Part shown: positions 60,857-64,000 of the stretch, piece by piece
How positions within the stretch are numbered: position 1 is the stretch's first letter
How the letters are laid out: the number at the start of each line of letters is the position of its first letter
Origin: Hyphomicrobiales bacterium
Lineage (GTDB): Bacteria > Pseudomonadota > Alphaproteobacteria > Rhizobiales > Rhizobiaceae
DNA length: 64,000 nucleotides
Assembly: GCA_900468805.1 (NCBI GenBank)
Contig: UEIF01000042.1
Span: 1-64,000, forward strand
Reading direction: 5' to 3'
Program-made: the position numbers and the translations under genes
Notes under the pieces: model-generated
Seen by the model: only the letters and a program-made list of their open reading frames with translations
Told to the model about the DNA's origin: nothing
Database searches by the model: none

Positions 60857-61646
60857 GGGGGTTCCACTCCAGAAGACAGGAGAGCGGGGCCGGATTGCGG
60901 CTCTTCTCCAGCGTAAGACGGAAAATCGGATTGCCGATGCTGCCGGCAAATTTTGATCCATCCGGCAACGATCGCAGGTCAGACGGCGCCGGCTCGACAT
61001 GCAGACGGAAGGCAGCGCTGCTCGCCTCCTCCTCCCCAGCCTGGCGGACGAGAAAGAGCGGACGCCGGACGGCGCGCGCCCTGAGACTGAGCCTCCGGCT
61101 TTCGGTCAGGCCGAAATGCAAGGGATTGCCGCGCATTTCGAAGACGACAGCCGAGAAGGCAGCACTTTCGATGGCCGCTTCCGCCAGCCAGAGCGCATCC
61201 TCCAGCTTGCGCGGCGCGGCATGGAAAAACCTTTCCGGCTTCAGCCCGAAATCCTTCAGCCCCGGAGCATAGGGGCGACCCGCCTCCAGTGTGCCGACGG
61301 CATCACCGATCCAGAGCAGCGGCAGCAGCCTGCCCGCATCCTCCTCCTGCCTCTGCAGCCGTGCCGCAACGGCCATCGCCAAGCCGCTTGCCGCTCCCGC
61401 ACCGCGGGAGCCTGCCGCGCGGAACTCGGTAATCGCATCGAGCTGCAGGCCGCCTTCCAAGGCGTCATCGAGTAATTCCACACCGAAAGGCAAGCGTGGC
61501 AGAATGCGCTCCTGCCGCCTCTCTCGTCCTTCTGCAAAGGCTTCCCGTTCCGCCGCGGCAAGCGCCGGTGCAGGTTTTCCCTCCAGTCGGGCAATGGTTT
61601 CGCGGAGCGCAAAAAGCCGCTCGCGCGCCAGGGCGATCTGCGCCAT
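60702..61646 (-). CDS. imuA: ImuA, SOS mutagenesis factor
   Basis: A 314-residue RecA-fold-like protein of the ImuA family (MAQIALARERLFALRETIAR, LPFGVELLDDALEGGLQLDA, LPLLWIGDAVGTLEAGRPYA). The conserved part seems to end near CLLEWNPHER; the last ~51 residues are written over the start of imuB. GGAGAG lies 6 nt before the ATG at 61646, and a LexA box sits 22 bp further upstream. First gene of the SOS operon imuA-imuB-dnaE2. Confidence 0.93.
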   Translation of the reverse strand: MAQIALARERLFALRETIARLEGKPAPALAAAEREAFAEGRERRQERILPRLPFGVELLDDALEGGLQLDAITEFRAAGSRGAGAASGLAMAVAARLQRQEEDAGRLLPLLWIGDAVGTLEAGRPYAPGLKDFGLKPERFFHAAPRKLEDALWLAEAAIESAAFSAVVFEMRGNPLHFGLTESRRLSLRARAVRRPLFLVRQAGEEEASSAAFRLHVEPAPSDLRSLPDGSKFAGSIGNPIFRLTLEKSRNPAPLSCLLEWNPHEREFLPVDEPSFARPPGEQSAHSGAQLSTSGDGPHRTQAMGSLLAFERAS

Positions 61647-61667
61647 GGCGTTCTCTCCATCCGTATT

Positions 61668-61682
61668 GTTCCTGTTATGTTC
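61668..61682. promoter_or_regulatory. LexA box of the imu operon
   Basis: GTTC-N7-GTTC, the direct-repeat LexA site of alpha-proteobacteria, reads GTTCCTGTTATGTTC. It lies 22-36 bp upstream of imuA. Confidence 0.88.
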
Positions 61683-61807
61683 TTATAGATTCCAGAGCTC
61701 TAATGAAGAGTCAACGGCCATTTTATAAGAATTTATTCCTGCCTTTGATTCCGCACTCGAAAATCGGCGATAAAGGTTCTATATGGGCCGCAAAGGAAGG
61801 AATATTA

Positions 61808-62245
61808 ATGGCCCGCATAGACCAGAGCGATGATTGGGGGGACCGCCATGCACCGACGATCAGCACCTTCGAGTCGCTGGCAATGGAGGCCTATAGCCAT
61901 CTGCCGGACGAATTTCGCAAGCTGACGACCAATCTGACCATCGAAATCGAAGACTTTCCCGATGACGAGGTCTTCGAGGATATGGCGCTGGAAACACCTT
62001 TCGACCTGCTCGGTCTTTTCGAGGGCCGCGGCATTTCGGAGCGTTTCACCCTGGAAACCGGCGAGATGCCGAACCGCATTCGTCTCTATCGCCGTCCGAT
62101 CCTCGACTACTGGGCAGAAAACGACGAGACGCTGGGTGACATCATCACCCATGTGCTGATCCATGAGATCGGCCACCACTTCGGCCTCAGCGACGATGAC
62201 ATGGAGCGCATCGAGGCAAGCGCCGAAGAGGCCGCTGAACGCTGA
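61808..62245 (+). CDS. Zincin-like metallopeptidase family protein
   Basis: A 145-residue cytoplasmic protein of the small zincin-like (DUF1025) family with HEIGHHFGLSDDD near 120, an HExxH motif. It begins MARIDQSDDWGDRHAPTIST; ETGEMPNRIRLYRRPILDYW and GDIITHVLIHEIGHH precede the motif. ATG at 61808 has AAGGAAGGA upstream. A longer frame from 61496 overlaps imuA antisense and is not coding. No peptidase activity is proven for the family as far as I know. It is divergent from the imu operon. Confidence 0.86.
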   Translation: MARIDQSDDWGDRHAPTISTFESLAMEAYSHLPDEFRKLTTNLTIEIEDFPDDEVFEDMALETPFDLLGLFEGRGISERFTLETGEMPNRIRLYRRPILDYWAENDETLGDIITHVLIHEIGHHFGLSDDDMERIEASAEEAAER

Positions 62246-62246
62246 C

Positions 62247-62453
62247 CTATTGCTCGGACAGCTTCATGTCCGGGTCATAGTCCTTGCCCTCGACCTCCTT
62301 GACGACAGCCTGGCCGCACTGCATCTGGCCGGTCGCAGCGTTGAAGGCATAGGTGGGCGAGCCGGACATTGACCAGCCCTTGTTCAGCGCCGCCGTCACC
62401 TTGTGGCAGAAGGAAGCGTCGTCGGGACCGGTCAGGAAGCGGTAGAGTTTCAT
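62247..62453 (-). CDS. DUF1737 domain protein
   Basis: A 68-residue protein of the DUF1737 family (MKLYRFLTGPDDASFCHKVT, ALNKGWSMSGSPTYAFNAAT), unknown function. The ATG overlaps the stop of the upstream lyase gene by one base (TGATG), so translation is probably coupled. Terminates 1 bp after the convergent zincin-like gene. Confidence 0.85.
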   Translation of the reverse strand: MKLYRFLTGPDDASFCHKVTAALNKGWSMSGSPTYAFNAATGQMQCGQAVVKEVEGKDYDPDMKLSEQ

Positions 62454-63358
62454 CAGGCGGGCTTTCTTGCAGAAATCAGGTGCGCTTTATGAACCAGAGC
62501 CTCGGCCTGGACAAGATGCAGCCGCTCGATCATCCGCCCGTCCGCATTGATGACGTTCAGCCCCTCGGCAGCCGGATCGGCGAAGGCGGCGATGATAGCC
62601 TCAGCCTCCGCGATTTCTTCCGCGCTCGGCCCGAAATGCCGGTTGGCGGCTGTAATCTGCGCCGGATGGATCAGCATCTTGCCCACAAAGCCCATGGCGC
62701 GGCCCTGCCCGCACTCGGCATCGAAACCTTCCCCATCCTGAAAATCGTTGAAGACGCTGTCGAGCGCATCGAGCCCGTAGGCCTTGACCGCCAGAACGAC
62801 CTGCATCAGCCAGGGTACGAGATAGGTCCGCCCCGGCTGCGGCAAGACGCCCGTCTCCTTGCGCAGGTCGTTGAGGCCGACGACGAGGCAATCGAGCCGC
62901 GATCCCGGCGTGCGGCCGGATTCGGTGATGGCTGCGACATTCAGCACGCCGCGCGGCGTTTCGATCATCGCCCAGATGCGCAGCTCCTCCGGCACATCCG
63001 CATCGGCAAGAGGATCGCTGATATCAGTGACATCCTGCGGCTCGTCCACCTTCGGCAGCAGAACGGCATCTGGCAACAGCGCCTTGACCAGTTCCAGATC
63101 CGCCAGCCCGAAGCCGGATGACAAAGAGTTGATACGGATGATCCTTTCCTTGCCCTCGAGTGGCGGTCCCGCAAAAAACGTCTTCAGATTGTCGCGTGCT
63201 TCCGCCTTTTTTTCAGGCGCGACGGAATCCTCAAGATCGAAAATTACCGCATCGCAATCAAGGGAATGGGTCTTTCTAAGCGCCCGCACATTGATGGCGG
63301 GTACGCTCAGCACAGAGCGGCGCAGACGCAGGGAACGGAGAGGTGGTGTTCGGCTCAT
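62453..63358 (-). CDS. HpcH/HpaI-type CoA ester lyase (CitE-like)
   Basis: A 301-residue beta-barrel enzyme of the citrate lyase beta subunit/malyl-CoA lyase family. It contains RRSVLSVPAINVRALRKTHS, VIFDLEDSVAPEKKAEAR (Mg-binding Glu/Asp), LLPKVDEPQDV, IWAMIETPRGVLNVA and GRAMGFVGKMLIHPAQI. Without citC-G genes it is not part of a citrate lyase complex; malyl-CoA or methylmalyl-CoA type chemistry, or (S)-citramalyl-CoA, are alternatives. DUF1737 gene follows by a one-base overlap. Confidence 0.88.
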   Translation of the reverse strand: MSRTPPLRSLRLRRSVLSVPAINVRALRKTHSLDCDAVIFDLEDSVAPEKKAEARDNLKTFFAGPPLEGKERIIRINSLSSGFGLADLELVKALLPDAVLLPKVDEPQDVTDISDPLADADVPEELRIWAMIETPRGVLNVAAITESGRTPGSRLDCLVVGLNDLRKETGVLPQPGRTYLVPWLMQVVLAVKAYGLDALDSVFNDFQDGEGFDAECGQGRAMGFVGKMLIHPAQITAANRHFGPSAEEIAEAEAIIAAFADPAAEGLNVINADGRMIERLHLVQAEALVHKAHLISARKPA

Positions 63359-63471
63359 GGGCCATTAGTGCCAAGCTTCACAAAGCCCGGCAAGACAACA
63401 AAAAGCCATGCTTGACTTGCAGAGAGGAAAAAGAAGGACCACATTCCTTTCCTTAGAAAGGTTTCAAACCA

Positions 63472-63708
63472 ATGCAGAACATTCGCTCCATCTTCTTCAT
63501 GCTTGCCGGCGCCACCGTTTTTGTGGCTATGCTGCTTCTCACCTTCTCGGTCACGCTCGCCGTTGGCGGCATCCTGACCGTGCTTATGGTCGGCCGCGCC
63601 CTTTCGATGAAGATGAAGCCCGCTCCCGTCCGCGCCCGCGCCCGTGCCGATGGAAAGCGCGAGATGCGCGTCTGGAACGACGGCCGCGGCACGATCATCG
63701 ATCTCTGA
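63472..63708 (+). CDS. Small membrane protein, 78 aa
   Basis: Unrecognised. Two closely spaced hydrophobic segments in the first half (SIFFMLAGATVFVAMLLLTF and VTLAVGGILTVLMVGRAL) are followed by a strongly basic tail (MKMKPAPVRARARADGKREM), giving a likely cytoplasmic C-terminus. AGAAAGG lies 10 nt before the ATG. Monocistronic on the plus strand. Confidence 0.7.
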   Translation: MQNIRSIFFMLAGATVFVAMLLLTFSVTLAVGGILTVLMVGRALSMKMKPAPVRARARADGKREMRVWNDGRGTIIDL

Positions 63709-63816
63709 TCACTTTTCGCTGAAAATTCTGACCGGCATTGTCGGCTCACGCTCCCCCGTAACGTCTTTGAAGCAGCCAGGCATTGGCCGGCGTTTGAAAA
63801 CAAATGGAGGATGAGC

Positions 63817-64000
63817 ATGGATGCGACGGAAAACAGCCCGACCAAGATGCCGCCGGTCAAGAATGGCCTGCTGCCCTATCTGACGGTCGACGGCGCGCTA
63901 AAGGCTGCAGAATTCTATAAGAAGGCTTTCGGTGCAGAGGAAGCCTATCTCGTACCATCAGACGAAAGCGGCCGGACGATGCATGTGCATCTCTACATCA
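63817..64000 (+). CDS. VOC (glyoxalase/PhnB-like) family protein, N-terminal part
   Basis: The frame opens at ATG 63817, 6 nt after GGAGG, and runs off the window. The 61 visible residues (VKNGLLPYLTVDGALKAAEF, then YKKAFGAEEAYLVPSDESG, ending MHVHLYI) have the PhnB-like VOC pattern with the metal His in MHVHL. An ATG at 63811 in the same frame lies too near the ribosome binding site. Confidence 0.85.
   Translation, partial: MDATENSPTKMPPVKNGLLPYLTVDGALKAAEFYKKAFGAEEAYLVPSDESGRTMHVHLYI

Noticed and set aside
1..64000. Insertion sequences, prophage, CRISPR array, integrase or toxin-antitoxin modules
   Set aside because: No transposase, phage or cas motifs, no regularly spaced repeats, and no toxin/antitoxin pair recognised in any frame.

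Overview
The window reads as chromosomal DNA of a fast-growing alpha-proteobacterial rhizobium (Rhizobium etli/leguminosarum/tropici type). The evidence is high GC with rhizobial codon use, a pyruvate carboxylase of the R. etli kind next to ndvA, a complete cyclic beta-1,2-glucan locus (ndvA, opgC, ndvB), an ExoB-type GalE, a phosphonate monoester hydrolase of the R. leguminosarum type, an imuA-imuB-dnaE2 cassette behind an alpha-proteobacterial LexA box, and a small RNA of the alpha-r14 (NfeR1) type. Assignments come from reading and recall of families; no database search was run.

Layout. 1-3.7 kb: 5' part of pyc (minus), a solo LuxR regulator (minus) divergent from ndvA (plus). 3.7-5 kb: a minus-strand group of a FAH-family hydratase and two tightly coupled small genes. 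5.2-16.1 kb: a CorA transporter, then opgC and the 2839-residue cyclic glucan synthase ndvB. 16.1-17.2 kb: a mostly empty stretch with two small genes that have strong ribosome binding sites. 17.2-23.6 kb: a six-gene peptide operon (M19 dipeptidase, binding protein, two permeases, two ATPases). 23.8-28.4 kb: a Nudix hydrolase, then a three-gene sugar ABC importer of the inositol/rhizopine type with an IolR-like operator. 28.4-35.7 kb: DUF1993 protein, sulfatase/PMH overlapping galE, a ThuA-like protein, a DUF2934 protein, and a divergent MFS/LysR pair. 35.7-37.9 kb: cold-shock gene, unrecognised small genes and tRNA-Ser(CGA). 38-45.3 kb: rplU-rpmA, two GNAT genes, an EEP-family hydrolase, obgE-proB-proA-nadD. 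45.3-48.8 kb: alpha-r14-like sRNA and modABC with a convergent modE. 49-54.7 kb: rsfS, rlmH, EnvC-like factor, ctpA, divergent polysaccharide deacetylase, rppH. 54.8-61.7 kb: bfr-bfd and the SOS mutagenesis operon imuA-imuB-dnaE2. 61.8-64 kb: a zincin-like protein, a DUF1737 gene coupled to a CitE-like lyase, a small membrane protein and a truncated VOC-family gene.

How the genes fit together. NdvB makes the cyclic glucan at the inner membrane, NdvA exports it and OpgC decorates it in the periplasm. The peptide importer and dipeptidase form one uptake-and-hydrolysis unit. ModE probably acts on a palindrome in front of modA, LexA on the imu operon, and an IolR-type repressor on the sugar importer. 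EnvC-like factor, CtpA and the YibQ-like protein form a cell-wall group next to the ribosome-related genes obgE, rsfS and rlmH. No insertion sequence, prophage, CRISPR array or complete foreign island was seen. The strongest less-obvious signals are the sRNA, the 155-nt imuA/imuB overlap, the IolR-like operator and several small genes of under 80 codons.
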